20,689 nucleotides of DNA from an uncultured Caryophanales bacterium (GTDB taxonomy: Bacteria; Bacillota_I; Bacilli_A; RF39; UBA660): the NCBI GenBank assembly GCA_947169395.1, contig CAMVPJ010000017.1, positions 1-20,689 on the forward strand, written 5' to 3'. The notes below the pieces were generated by a model. The model was not told the DNA's origin, did no database searches, and saw only the letters and a list, made by a program, of their open reading frames with translations. Shown in pieces: positions 1 to 6,279 of the stretch. The position numbers were made by a program, and so were the translations under genes. Numbering within the stretch: position 1 is the first letter of the stretch; each line of letters opens with the position of its first letter.

Positions 1-72
1 ATATTTAAAATACCATTACCAATTGATCTTAAAGTAGCATATTCTGAGTATTCGCATCAGTCATAAAGTTGA

Positions 73-339
73 ACACAGCTAAATAATAAAAACTTTATAG
101 TACGTTCAAATAGAGAGTCAGGTCTAGGTAGATTTGATTTGATGATAAAGAAGACTGATAATAGTGTAGGTATGATAATCGAATTAAAAGTTGGAGATAA
201 AGAGCTAGATGAAATTGCTCTTAAAGCATTAGAACAGATTAATAGTAAGAAATATAAACAAGAACTTATTGATTCTAATGTAGATAAGATATATGAATAT
301 GCCATTGCGATAGGAAGAAAAGAATGTAGTGTGAAATAA
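73..339 (+). pseudogene. C-terminal remnant of a PD-(D/E)XK nuclease-type (AAA-ATPase-like) protein
   Basis: The open frame reads NNKNFIVRSNRESGLGRFDL, then IIELKV, ALEQI and a final YAIAIGRKECSV. This is the C-terminal signature of the large PD-(D/E)XK family that follows an AAA-ATPase-like domain (DUF1703 type): the GRxDL aspartate, the ExK of IIELKV, the conserved AL.QI helix and the last G.K strand. In-frame TAA and TGA codons at 64-72 cut it off from everything upstream. The family is normally over 500 residues, and only about 85 remain here. No ribosome site precedes the first ATG (139). I read it as a decayed 3' end. A small expressed fragment from ATG 139 is possible but unlikely, because that start would lose the first catalytic aspartate. 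Confidence 0.6.
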
Positions 340-358
340 GTGGTTATCCACTTTTTTT
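338..358 (+). terminator. Rho-independent terminator of the nuclease remnant
   Basis: The stem AAGTGG/CCACTT (338-343 with 348-353) has a four-base loop and runs into seven Ts. The stop codon TAA (337-339) lies at the foot of the stem. Confidence 0.8.
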
Positions 359-359
359 C

Positions 360-388
360 TTGACTAAAAGTAATATTAGTTATATTAT
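360..388 (+). promoter_or_regulatory. Candidate promoter for recX
   Basis: TTGACT at 360-365, a 17-base spacer, then TATTAT at 383-388. The predicted start of transcription is near 395, only about 10 bases from the chosen ATG at 405, so the leader would hold little more than the ribosome site. Confidence 0.55.
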
Positions 389-404
389 TTAGTTGGGTGG
401 TTAT

Positions 405-1163
405 ATGGAGATTAAAAAGATAACTAAGTTAAAAAATGGTAAGTATAAAATTAAACTAGATAGTTTTGAATTTATTACATATGATGATATTATTATTAAT
501 CATGGTTTACTATATAGTAAAAAAATAGATGATGAACTATTAAATATATTAAGTTTAGAAACATCTTATTATGAGAATTATAATAAGACTTTAAACTTTT
601 GCATGAAAAAAGTTAGATCTACTGATGAAGTAGAGAAGTACTTAGATAAAATGGATATTAGTGATATAGATAAAACTAGTATTATTAATAAGTTAAAAAG
701 TATTAATTTAATTAACGATAGAATGTATGTTAAGTGTTATATAAATGATAAATTTAATCTATCTAAGGATAGTCTAAGTAAGATTAAAGATGATTTAATT
801 AATAGTAATATAGATATTAATATTATTGAAGATGAAATGAGTAAAGTAGAGTATAATGAATTAGATAAGTTAGAAAAAATGATTATAAAAAGAATAAAAT
901 CTAATCATAAATATTCTAATTACGTATTAAAGAATAAGATAGTAACTGAGTTTATTAATCTAGGATATAACTATGATGATATAGTAAGTATATTTGATAG
1001 TAACTCTAATGATAATTATGATATCTTAGTTAAAGAGTATAATAAACTATACAACAAGTATTCTAAGAAATACAAGGACTCTGAACTAGAATATGTTATA
1101 AAGAATAAACTATTTACTAAAGGATTTAATTATAGCGATATAAAAAAAGAAGACTTAAATTAG
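405..1163 (+). CDS. recX: RecX-family regulatory protein
   Basis: RecX binds RecA filaments and modulates RecA activity in the cytoplasm (family knowledge). The 252-residue protein has the Gram-positive RecX layout: an N-terminal stretch (KITKLKNGKYKIKLD), then three-helix RecX repeats. The first contains MKKVRSTDEVEKYLDKM and INKLKSINLINDRMYVKCYI. The last contains YKDSELEYVIKNKLFTKGF followed by DI at the end. The length fits Bacillus RecX (about 260). A TTG at 393 lies four codons upstream in frame, but it would overlap the only ribosome site (GGGTGG, 395-400), which is well spaced for ATG 405; I chose the ATG. The gene stands alone, with its own promoter and terminator, and converges on the foldase gene. 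Confidence 0.85.
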   Translation: MEIKKITKLKNGKYKIKLDSFEFITYDDIIINHGLLYSKKIDDELLNILSLETSYYENYNKTLNFCMKKVRSTDEVEKYLDKMDISDIDKTSIINKLKSINLINDRMYVKCYINDKFNLSKDSLSKIKDDLINSNIDINIIEDEMSKVEYNELDKLEKMIIKRIKSNHKYSNYVLKNKIVTEFINLGYNYDDIVSIFDSNSNDNYDILVKEYNKLYNKYSKKYKDSELEYVIKNKLFTKGFNYSDIKKEDLN

Positions 1164-1173
1164 GTCTTCTTTT
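1145..1173. terminator. Two-way terminator between recX and the foldase gene
   Basis: A 12-bp stem (1145-1156 with 1162-1173, one G-U pair) with a five-base loop. It is flanked by As on the left and Ts on the right, so it can serve both convergent genes. The recX stop TAG (1161-1163) sits within the hairpin. Confidence 0.85.
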
Positions 1174-1175
1174 AA

Positions 1176-2567
1176 CTATTCTTCAGAACTTTCTTTAGTT
1201 GCTTCTTCAGTAGTTTTAGATTCTTCACTAGAACTTTCTTCAGTTGATTTAGTTTCTTCAGTTGATTTAGTTTCTTCTTTCTTAGAACCATCACTTACTG
1301 TTTTCTTGTATGCTTTTTCTACATCAGTATCATTAATCTTTAATTTATATTTCTTTCTTAACTTATCCCATGATTTAACTTGTAATGTAGAATCTTCATT
1401 TAATTTCTTCTCAGCTAAATCTTTCTTAATAGTTTCTTTAACATCTTTATATTTATTAGTTTTACTAGAAACTTTTAAGATAACGTGATATCCATATTGA
1501 CTCTTAACAGGTTCTGTAGTATATTCACCTTTCTTAAGATCTTTAGATGCATTATAGAATGCTTCATCAACACCACTCTTAGAGAAATCCTTGAATAATC
1601 CACCATCTTCATAAGTTCCCTTATCATCAGAATTATCATAAGCTAAATCTTTAAATTTCTTTTCTAATGCATCAGCATCATCTTTAACTTCATTAAGTTG
1701 TCCGATTAAATCTTCAGCTTTCTTCTTTGCATCTTCTTCAGAAGTTTCATCATTAACTTCAATTAAGATATGTCTTACAGTCATCTTTTCTTTATAATTT
1801 TCATTATATTCTTTCTTTAATTCTTCTTCTTTAATAGTAGACGCTACATATTTCTTAACTGCAAGAGTTTTCTTATAATCTTTAGTTACATAAGCTCTAA
1901 ATTCTTTTTCATTAGTAACTCCTTGAATACCTACATATTGACTTAAGAAATCTTCAAAACTTGCGCCATAGTATTCCGCATATTGCTTATAGTAATCAAC
2001 TACTTGATCAACATATTTTTCATCATCTTTAGTTAATTTCTTAACATAATCATTTGCAATATATTCATCAATCATATTAATTACATTAGTAGTTCCATAT
2101 TGATTCTTTAAATCTTGATATAACTTATCACTTGTAACAGTAAGTCCATCTACACTAGCAAGAACTTCCTCACCATTCTTAGTTTTAGGAATACGTTTAC
2201 ATAATGCAAGTAATACAATGATAAGTGCTAGAATTGCAATAATAATACAAGCAACAACAAATTCTCTTCTTTCTTTCCAGTTCTTTTGAATAGTATTTTT
2301 AGTTTTAGAAATAAAACCTCCATTAGTAGCTTTTCTCTCATATTTAGGGTTAACCCTCTTAATTTCTGGTTTAACAGGTTCTACTTTAACCTCCTCAACC
2401 TTAACCTCACTAACTTTAGCTTTAGCTACTTCTTTTACTACTGGCTTTTTTACACTTTTAGTATTAGCATTCTTTTTTGCAGCTGCGTTTCTATTAGTGT
2501 TCTTTGCCGTAGTTTTCTTTGTACTAGTTTTAGTACCTTTTTTTTGACCATTATTAGTCTTTGCCAT
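1176..2567 (-). CDS. Membrane-anchored parvulin-type peptidyl-prolyl isomerase (PrsA-like foldase)
   Basis: This is an extracytoplasmic foldase that catalyses prolyl isomerisation and helps exported proteins fold. In the 463-residue protein, residues 1-100 are a low-complexity, Lys/Ala/Thr/Val-rich cytoplasmic segment and about 103-123 form one membrane helix (VVACIIIAILALIIVLLAL). Residues 135-255 form a SurA/PrsA-type N domain. The rotamase domain is about 262-385, with KMTVRHILIEV, GGLFKDFSKSGVDEAF and SQYGYHVILKV. Residues 429-463 are a Ser/Thr/Glu tail with repeated KSTEE units. Unlike classical PrsA there is no usable lipobox: the helix ends LLALC, with Leu before Cys. It looks like a type II signal-anchor protein. 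ATG 2567 is chosen because GGAGAGGAGA precedes it (2574-2583); a longer frame to 2648 would start upstream of the promoter. Confidence 0.85.
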   Translation of the reverse strand: MAKTNNGQKKGTKTSTKKTTAKNTNRNAAAKKNANTKSVKKPVVKEVAKAKVSEVKVEEVKVEPVKPEIKRVNPKYERKATNGGFISKTKNTIQKNWKERREFVVACIIIAILALIIVLLALCKRIPKTKNGEEVLASVDGLTVTSDKLYQDLKNQYGTTNVINMIDEYIANDYVKKLTKDDEKYVDQVVDYYKQYAEYYGASFEDFLSQYVGIQGVTNEKEFRAYVTKDYKKTLAVKKYVASTIKEEELKKEYNENYKEKMTVRHILIEVNDETSEEDAKKKAEDLIGQLNEVKDDADALEKKFKDLAYDNSDDKGTYEDGGLFKDFSKSGVDEAFYNASKDLKKGEYTTEPVKSQYGYHVILKVSSKTNKYKDVKETIKKDLAEKKLNEDSTLQVKSWDKLRKKYKLKINDTDVEKAYKKTVSDGSKKEETKSTEETKSTEESSSEESKTTEEATKESSEE

Positions 2568-2616
2568 ATAAAAATTCTCCTCTCCTAATACGATGTAATT
2601 TGCACCATACGAACTA

Positions 2617-2645
2617 ATCATAGCAGAATTTAAAAGAAAAAACAA
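2617..2645 (-). promoter_or_regulatory. Promoter of the foldase gene
   Basis: Read on the minus strand: TTGTTT (2645-2640), a 17-base spacer, then TGC-TATGAT, an extended -10 (2622-2617). Transcription would begin near 2610, giving a leader of about 43 bases that includes GGAGAGGAGA. Confidence 0.65.
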
Positions 2646-2671
2646 CATTTATGGCACAATTTTAAAAAAAA

Positions 2672-2689
2672 TTCATAGAATACTATGAA
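2672..2689 (+). promoter_or_regulatory. Perfect inverted repeat upstream of the YjcZ-like pair (operator or promoter candidate)
   Basis: TTCATAG-AATA-CTATGAA has seven-base arms that match exactly, centred about 30 bases before the first microprotein ATG. Its left half, CATAGAATA at 2674-2682, also fits the mother-cell sigma-K -10 pattern CATAnnnTA, with a CACA (mACm-like) 15 bases upstream. I see no convincing sigma-A promoter for this pair. Whether the site is an operator, a sporulation-type promoter or both is not decided by the sequence. Confidence 0.35.
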
Positions 2690-2710
2690 AATAGATAAAG
2701 GAGGGTAAAT

Positions 2711-2797
2711 ATGTGTTGTAATCAAGGCGTATCTGGCGCAGCTATCGTTTTAGTATTATTTATTTTATTAATAATTATACTTGGAGCATATATTTAA
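2711..2797 (+). CDS. YjcZ-like single-span microprotein (28 aa), first of a tandem pair
   Basis: The sequence begins MCCNQGVSG and continues as one hydrophobic helix (AAIVLVLFILLIIILGAYI). The short Cys/Gly/Asn-rich head followed by the pattern VLFILLIII-G-A fits the YjcZ/'tiny transmembrane' family, known from Bacillus spores. AAAGGAGGG (2697-2705) is an excellent ribosome site six bases before the ATG. The gene is followed after 15 bases by a paralogue with the same MCCN start, and the two share one terminator. No catalytic function is expected. Membrane location is predicted; a spore role is only by family association. Confidence 0.7.
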   Translation: MCCNQGVSGAAIVLVLFILLIIILGAYI

Positions 2798-2812
2798 GGA
2801 GGTGTAATTAGT

Positions 2813-2950
2813 ATGTGTTGTAACAACCAAAATAATAATAACAACAATAATACTGGTTGTGAGAAAAGATGTGGAAACAGTAGTTATATTATAATTATTG
2901 TTCTATATATCTTACTTGCAATTATAATTGGATCATGTATGTTTAATTAA
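2813..2950 (+). CDS. YjcZ-like single-span microprotein (45 aa), second of a tandem pair
   Basis: It starts MCCNNQ, has a run of Asn (residues 7-13), then TGCEKRCGNSS and a hydrophobic helix (YIIIIVLYILLAIIIGSC) ending CMFN. Compared with its upstream partner it has an inserted Asn-rich, CxxxC-containing head, giving five cysteines in 45 residues. AAGGAGGTG (2796-2804) overlaps the stop of the upstream gene and is nearly a perfect anti-Shine-Dalgarno match, so strong and perhaps coupled translation is likely. The shared MCCN start argues for local duplication. Its function is unknown beyond the family link to small spore or envelope proteins. Confidence 0.7.
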   Translation: MCCNNQNNNNNNNTGCEKRCGNSSYIIIIVLYILLAIIIGSCMFN

Positions 2951-2972
2951 AAGAGTTCACACTCTTTTTTTA
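2949..2972 (+). terminator. Terminator of the YjcZ-like pair
   Basis: AAAAGAGT (2949-2956), loop TCAC, ACTCTTTT (2961-2968) and further Ts. The stem begins inside the TAA stop (2948-2950). Confidence 0.8.
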
Positions 2973-3032
2973 ATTATATGCAATGCTTTTATTAGTTATA
3001 AGTGAAAATTTTATGATTTTTTTTATTTCTAA

Positions 3033-3061
3033 TTGCTTTTTTATTTTTTGTGTGCTAAGAT
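3033..3061 (+). promoter_or_regulatory. Candidate promoter of the HTH/charged-helix gene
   Basis: TTGCTT at 3033-3038, a 17-base spacer, then TGC-TAAGAT (extended -10, hexamer 3056-3061). The leader to the ATG at 3131 would be about 62 bases and carries AGGAGG at 3119-3124. Confidence 0.5.
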
Positions 3062-3130
3062 TTTAGTAGATTGTGAAAACACCTTAGTTTATAGCAATTT
3101 TATAAATTAACAAGATTAGGAGGATATTAA

Positions 3131-3919
3131 ATGTCTAAAAGAGCATTTACAGAAAAAGAAAAAGAGTTATTAAGTAAAAATAAATTTGTTAAACACGTTG
3201 GAGATAGAGGTATAACATATACTAAAGAGTATAAAATACACTTTTTAAATGAAAAGAAGCAAGGTAGGAGTGCATATGAAATATTTGAGAGTGCTGGATT
3301 TGATACTGAACTATTAGGATTTAAAAGAATAACTTCATTTGATTCTAGAATTACTAGAGATGGTGTCGAAGATAGAAGACCTGGTAATAGTGGTAGACCT
3401 AGACTTACTGAGGAGCAGATAGAAGCTAAGTTAAAGAAAAAAGAACAAGAAAAAGAGATTAAGAGATTACAAAGATTAGAAAGATTAGAACGTGCTAGAG
3501 AAAAGAAGGCACAAGTTAAGGCAAAAATAAAAGAAAAGAAAAATAGAGAAAGACAAAAACAGATTGAAAGATTAAAAAAGAAAATAGAGGCTAATAAAAA
3601 AAGAGAAGCAGAGAAGAAAGTAAAAGAAAAAGCTAGATTAGAAGCTAAGAAACAACTTGAAGCTAAGAAGAGAAAAGAAGCACGAGAAAAATTAAAAGAG
3701 AAGAAACGATTAGAGATTTTAAAACAACGTGAGGCAAAGAAAAAAGCAAAAGAGAAATTAAAAGAGAAAAAAAGACTAGAAGCATTAAAGATTCGTGAAG
3801 CTAAGAAAAAAGCTAGAGCTAAAGAAAGAGAAAAACTTAAAGCAAAAAAGAAACTAGAAGCTAAGAAGAAAAGAGAAGCTATGAAGAAATCTAAGAAGAC
3901 TATTTCAACTAAGAAATAG
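3131..3919 (+). CDS. Transposase-type HTH domain fused to a long Lys/Glu/Arg helix
   Basis: Residues 1-75 (start MSKRAFTEKEKELLSKNKFV; then GITYTKEYKIHFLNEKKQGR, YEIFESAGFD and LLGFKRITSF) match the helix-turn-helix domain found at the N-terminus of IS3-type OrfA and related recombinase partners (HTH_Tnp_2-like pattern FTxEE..LL..N.YVK.V....ITYT.EFK). Residues 90-262 are almost purely Lys, Glu, Arg, Ala and Leu in repeated units such as KKLEAKKKREA and KEKLKEKKRLE. This predicts a very long charged single helix or coiled coil and a strongly basic protein. No integrase DDE domain or other catalytic motif is present. It is 262 residues with a clean promoter, ribosome site and terminator, so it looks like an expressed stand-alone gene rather than a dead transposon. 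A role in DNA or RNA binding is inference. Confidence 0.6.
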   Translation: MSKRAFTEKEKELLSKNKFVKHVGDRGITYTKEYKIHFLNEKKQGRSAYEIFESAGFDTELLGFKRITSFDSRITRDGVEDRRPGNSGRPRLTEEQIEAKLKKKEQEKEIKRLQRLERLERAREKKAQVKAKIKEKKNRERQKQIERLKKKIEANKKREAEKKVKEKARLEAKKQLEAKKRKEAREKLKEKKRLEILKQREAKKKAKEKLKEKKRLEALKIREAKKKARAKEREKLKAKKKLEAKKKREAMKKSKKTISTKK

Positions 3920-3926
3920 TTTTTTT
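3899..3926 (+). terminator. Terminator inside the 3' end of the HTH/charged-helix gene
   Basis: The eight-base stem ACTATTTC/GAAATAGT (3899-3906 with 3913-3920) has a six-base loop followed by seven Ts. The last seven codons and the TAG stop form the hairpin. Confidence 0.75.
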
Positions 3927-3983
3927 ATTTTTTAAATTTTATGATTTTTCAAAAACTACATTTAATTTTTAACTGTTTTTAAA

Positions 3984-4002
3984 AATATACACGTAGTATA
4001 TT
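3984..4002. promoter_or_regulatory. Palindrome, possible operator
   Basis: AATATAC-ACGTA-GTATATT: seven-base arms match exactly. The A+T-rich setting makes chance likelier than usual. The same AATATAC/GTATATT words build the operator-like repeat before the DUF4143-type ATPase gene (15768-15801), there in the opposite order. Confidence 0.3.
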
Positions 4003-4057
4003 AAATATAGTAAAAGTTACAAAGAAGATTTTAAAAAAACGTCATTTGCGCTAATAT

Positions 4058-4138
4058 TTAAACTATGATATAAAGTTTATGGACTTCCAAAAACTTTATC
4101 TTTTTCTTAATTAATAGTATATTTTCTGTTTTATTCAT
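4058..4138 (-). CDS. Candidate 26-residue peptide gene
   Basis: Read on the minus strand, AGGAG (4151-4147) stands eight bases before an ATG. The frame begins MNKTENILLIKKKIKFLEVH, continues KLYIIV and ends in TAA. A TATAAT lies at 4177-4172, though the -35 position (AAACTC) is poor. The peptide is basic with hydrophobic patches and is not recognised. It could be a real short gene divergent from the ligase, or the 5' stub of a lost gene. The support is the ribosome site and the -10 box only. Confidence 0.25.
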   Translation of the reverse strand: MNKTENILLIKKKIKFLEVHKLYIIV

Positions 4139-4208
4139 TCAAAACACTCCTAAAAAATAATAATCCAAATAATTATATAAACCTTACTTTCTAAGAGTTT
4201 TTGGAAGT
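4083..4208. repeat. 13-base inverted repeat pair flanking the minus-strand start region
   Basis: ACTTCCAAAAACT at 4083-4095 and its exact reverse complement AGTTTTTGGAAGT at 4196-4208, 100 bases apart. The right copy lies between the two divergent promoter candidates and ends 11 bases before the ligase -35. This fits paired binding sites for a regulator or the remains of a small mobile element. Confidence 0.45.
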
Positions 4209-4219
4209 TTCAAAAAGTA

Positions 4220-4249
4220 TTGACAATACTAATTTATTTATATTAAAAT
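4220..4249 (+). promoter_or_regulatory. Promoter of the adenylate-forming ligase
   Basis: Consensus TTGACA at 4220-4225, an 18-base spacer, then TAAAAT at 4244-4249. The leader is about 20 bases and includes GGGGGAA before ATG 4277. Confidence 0.6.
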
Positions 4250-4276
4250 ATTGTTGTATTAAAGATTGGGGGAAAT

Positions 4277-6199
4277 ATGAAAAATATTTATGTAAAAGAG
4301 CATGAGCGTAATAATGACGCTGCAAAGAAAAAGAAAATTGTAAAAGAAAAAGTATTAGAAGGGAAATTAACTGGGTTTGCAAGTGTAGATAAGCCTTGGT
4401 TGAAGTTTTATGATGAAGAGGCAATTAATGGAGTCATTCCACCAAAAAAAATATATGATTATATGAAGACTATTATTTCAAATAATTTAGATTATTATTC
4501 ATACGAATTTTTTGGGAACAAAATAACAAATAAGGAATTGTTAAAGAATATTGATAAGGTTGCTAAATCATTGGTTTATCAAAAAGTTAAGAAGGGGGAT
4601 ATAGTATCTTTAATAAGTCCAACTACACCAGAAGCAATATATGTGCTTTATGCTTTAAATAGAATTGGTGCTGTATGCAATATTATTGATCCAAGATTGA
4701 GTGTTGATAATTTAAAAGAAAAAACATCTTATTCTAATTTAATTATTTCAATTGACTTAGCTAGTTCTAAAGTTGATGAATTAATGAATAATGATAATAA
4801 AATTATATATTATAGTATTTCAGAATCGTTTCCTAAGTATTTGAAAGTTATTTATAATTTTAAAAATAAAAATAAAAATAAAAAGCACGGTTCTAGTGCT
4901 ATCGTTTGGAAAGATTTCTTAAAAGCGGGAGACAATGTAGAAAAAGTAAATGATAGTAAGTATGAGAAGGATGCGGTTGCTATTATAGTTAGTACTAGTG
5001 GAACCTCGGGTAAAAGTAAATTAGCCCAATTATCAAATGAGAATGTAAACGCTGTTGCTTGGCAATATGCTCATTCTGGAATAGCGCATAAGTTAGGAGA
5101 TACGTTTTTAAACATTATGCCAATATTTCTGTCATACGGTGTAGTTGCAGGTATCCACATGCCACTAACTTTAGGATTTAAAAATGTTATTATTCCACAA
5201 AGAGATTTGAAAAAAATGGGCAGTTATTTGCTTAAATATAAGCCTCAAGCATATCTAGATATTCCTGGAGGTTTTGATTCTCTTATGAATGATCCTAAAA
5301 TTCATTCAATTAGGAAAAAACATATTAAAATTAATGGAAAAACTTATAACATTACTTTTGAAAAATCTAGAGATTTATCATTTTTAAATAATCCAGGAGT
5401 TGGTGGAGATCATTTAAATGAACAATTAGAAGTTAAGACGAATGAATTTTTAAAAGCACATAACAATAAAAACAAGGTTCAAAAAGGGTATGGAATGACT
5501 GAAGTTTCGTCTGCTGCAATCGTTAATGTTGATGAAAATTGTAATTCAATTAATAGTGTTGGAGTTCCCTTTCCTAAAACAAATGTTAAAGTTGTCAATC
5601 CGGATACAACTGAGGAATTAAAGTATAATGAAATTGGAGAATTACTAATTTCAAGTCCAGCAATATTTAAAGGATATCTAGATAATAGTAATGCTACAAA
5701 TTCTGAAATAATTGAAGATGAGAATGGAATTAAGTGGATAAAGACTGGGGATTTATTTACTATTAATGAAAATGGAGAATTGTTCTTTAAAGAAAGAATG
5801 AAGACAATGTTTGTTAGACCTGATGGTCACAACAACCATCCGAATATTATGAATGAATTGATTTTAAAACACCCATATGTTTTCGATGCATGCACAGTTG
5901 GTGTTGATAGTCCAAATCATTCATATGGAAAATTTCCAAAGGCTGTCGTTGTTTTAAAAAAAGAATATCGTGGTATGGAGGATGAAATTCAAAAACAACT
6001 AGAAAAAATGTGTATGGATAATTTTTCACAAAGAGATGTTCCTTACTTTTATGAGTTTAAAGATTCACTTCCAATGACGCAAAATGGTAAAGTTGATTAT
6101 CGTCTTTTAGAAAATGAAGGTATTGATAACTGTAGGTATGCTGAAATTTATATAAAGGAATATGGTAGTCAAAAAGTATTGAGTAAGAAAAAAATGTAA
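4277..6199 (+). CDS. AMP-dependent acyl ligase (class I adenylate-forming enzyme)
   Basis: The family activates a carboxylate with ATP to an acyl-AMP, then passes it to CoA or another thiol. Motifs in the 640-residue protein, in order: P-loop STSGTSGKSK (239-248); YGMTE (405-409); GELLISSPAIFKGYL; KTGD (489-492), whose Asp normally holds the AMP ribose; and NGK (603-605), whose Lys is the catalytic residue of the C-terminal lid. The N-terminal 50 residues are Lys-rich and unlike the core. The hinge region is unusual: in place of the common GRxDDxIK it reads KERMKTMFVRPDGHNNHP. The substrate is not readable from the sequence: fatty or aryl acids are possible, and no carrier protein or CoA partner gene is next to it. 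The gene is monocistronic, with its own promoter and terminator. ATG 4277 follows GGGGGAA at good spacing. Confidence 0.8.
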   Translation: MKNIYVKEHERNNDAAKKKKIVKEKVLEGKLTGFASVDKPWLKFYDEEAINGVIPPKKIYDYMKTIISNNLDYYSYEFFGNKITNKELLKNIDKVAKSLVYQKVKKGDIVSLISPTTPEAIYVLYALNRIGAVCNIIDPRLSVDNLKEKTSYSNLIISIDLASSKVDELMNNDNKIIYYSISESFPKYLKVIYNFKNKNKNKKHGSSAIVWKDFLKAGDNVEKVNDSKYEKDAVAIIVSTSGTSGKSKLAQLSNENVNAVAWQYAHSGIAHKLGDTFLNIMPIFLSYGVVAGIHMPLTLGFKNVIIPQRDLKKMGSYLLKYKPQAYLDIPGGFDSLMNDPKIHSIRKKHIKINGKTYNITFEKSRDLSFLNNPGVGGDHLNEQLEVKTNEFLKAHNNKNKVQKGYGMTEVSSAAIVNVDENCNSINSVGVPFPKTNVKVVNPDTTEELKYNEIGELLISSPAIFKGYLDNSNATNSEIIEDENGIKWIKTGDLFTINENGELFFKERMKTMFVRPDGHNNHPNIMNELILKHPYVFDACTVGVDSPNHSYGKFPKAVVVLKKEYRGMEDEIQKQLEKMCMDNFSQRDVPYFYEFKDSLPMTQNGKVDYRLLENEGIDNCRYAEIYIKEYGSQKVLSKKKM

Positions 6200-6236
6200 A
6201 AAAGAACTACAAAACTATTTATAGTTCTTTTTTTTT
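6198..6236 (+). terminator. Terminator of the ligase gene
   Basis: AAAGAACTA (6201-6209) pairs with TAGTTCTTT (6222-6230), with a 12-base loop, then a run of Ts. Extra A-T pairs extend the stem outward to the TAA stop. Confidence 0.85.
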
Positions 6237-6237
6237 G

Positions 6238-6246
6238 TGTTATACT
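6238..6246 (+). promoter_or_regulatory. Extended -10 promoter candidate for the sensor kinase
   Basis: TGT-TATACT (6238-6246) lies directly after the T-run of the ligase terminator, with no good -35. TAATTA at 6258-6263 with TTGTGT at 6235-6240 (17-base spacer) is an alternative. Either gives a leader of no more than about 30 bases. Confidence 0.4.
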
Positions 6247-6279
6247 GTATATAGTGTTAATTATAGACGAGGTGATGTT

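Larger units (their letters stand above)
3920..4276. other. 357-base intergenic region, repeat-rich
   Basis: No large gene lies here. It holds the T-run of the upstream terminator, a palindrome (3984-4002), a candidate 26-codon minus-strand gene (4058-4138), a nine-base hairpin (ATAAAGTTT 4070-4078 with AAACTTTAT 4091-4099), a 13-base inverted repeat pair (4083-4095 and 4196-4208) and the promoter of the ligase gene (4220-4249). I see no tRNA, T-box or known riboswitch. The ligase promoter lies after these elements, so they are not in its leader. Confidence 0.6.

Noticed and set aside
2199..2260. Lipobox at the end of the foldase membrane helix (LLALC)
   Set aside because: The residue before Cys is Leu, not Gly, Ala or Ser, and a 100-residue cytoplasmic part precedes it, so a type II signal peptide is not credible.
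2568..2648. Longer N-terminus for the foldase
   Set aside because: It would start upstream of the predicted transcription start, and the frame crosses the promoter. ATG 2567 has the ribosome site.
3920..4276. Riboswitch or T-box leader for the ligase
   Set aside because: The only good promoter (4220-4249) lies after the structured elements, and I see no known conserved motif.
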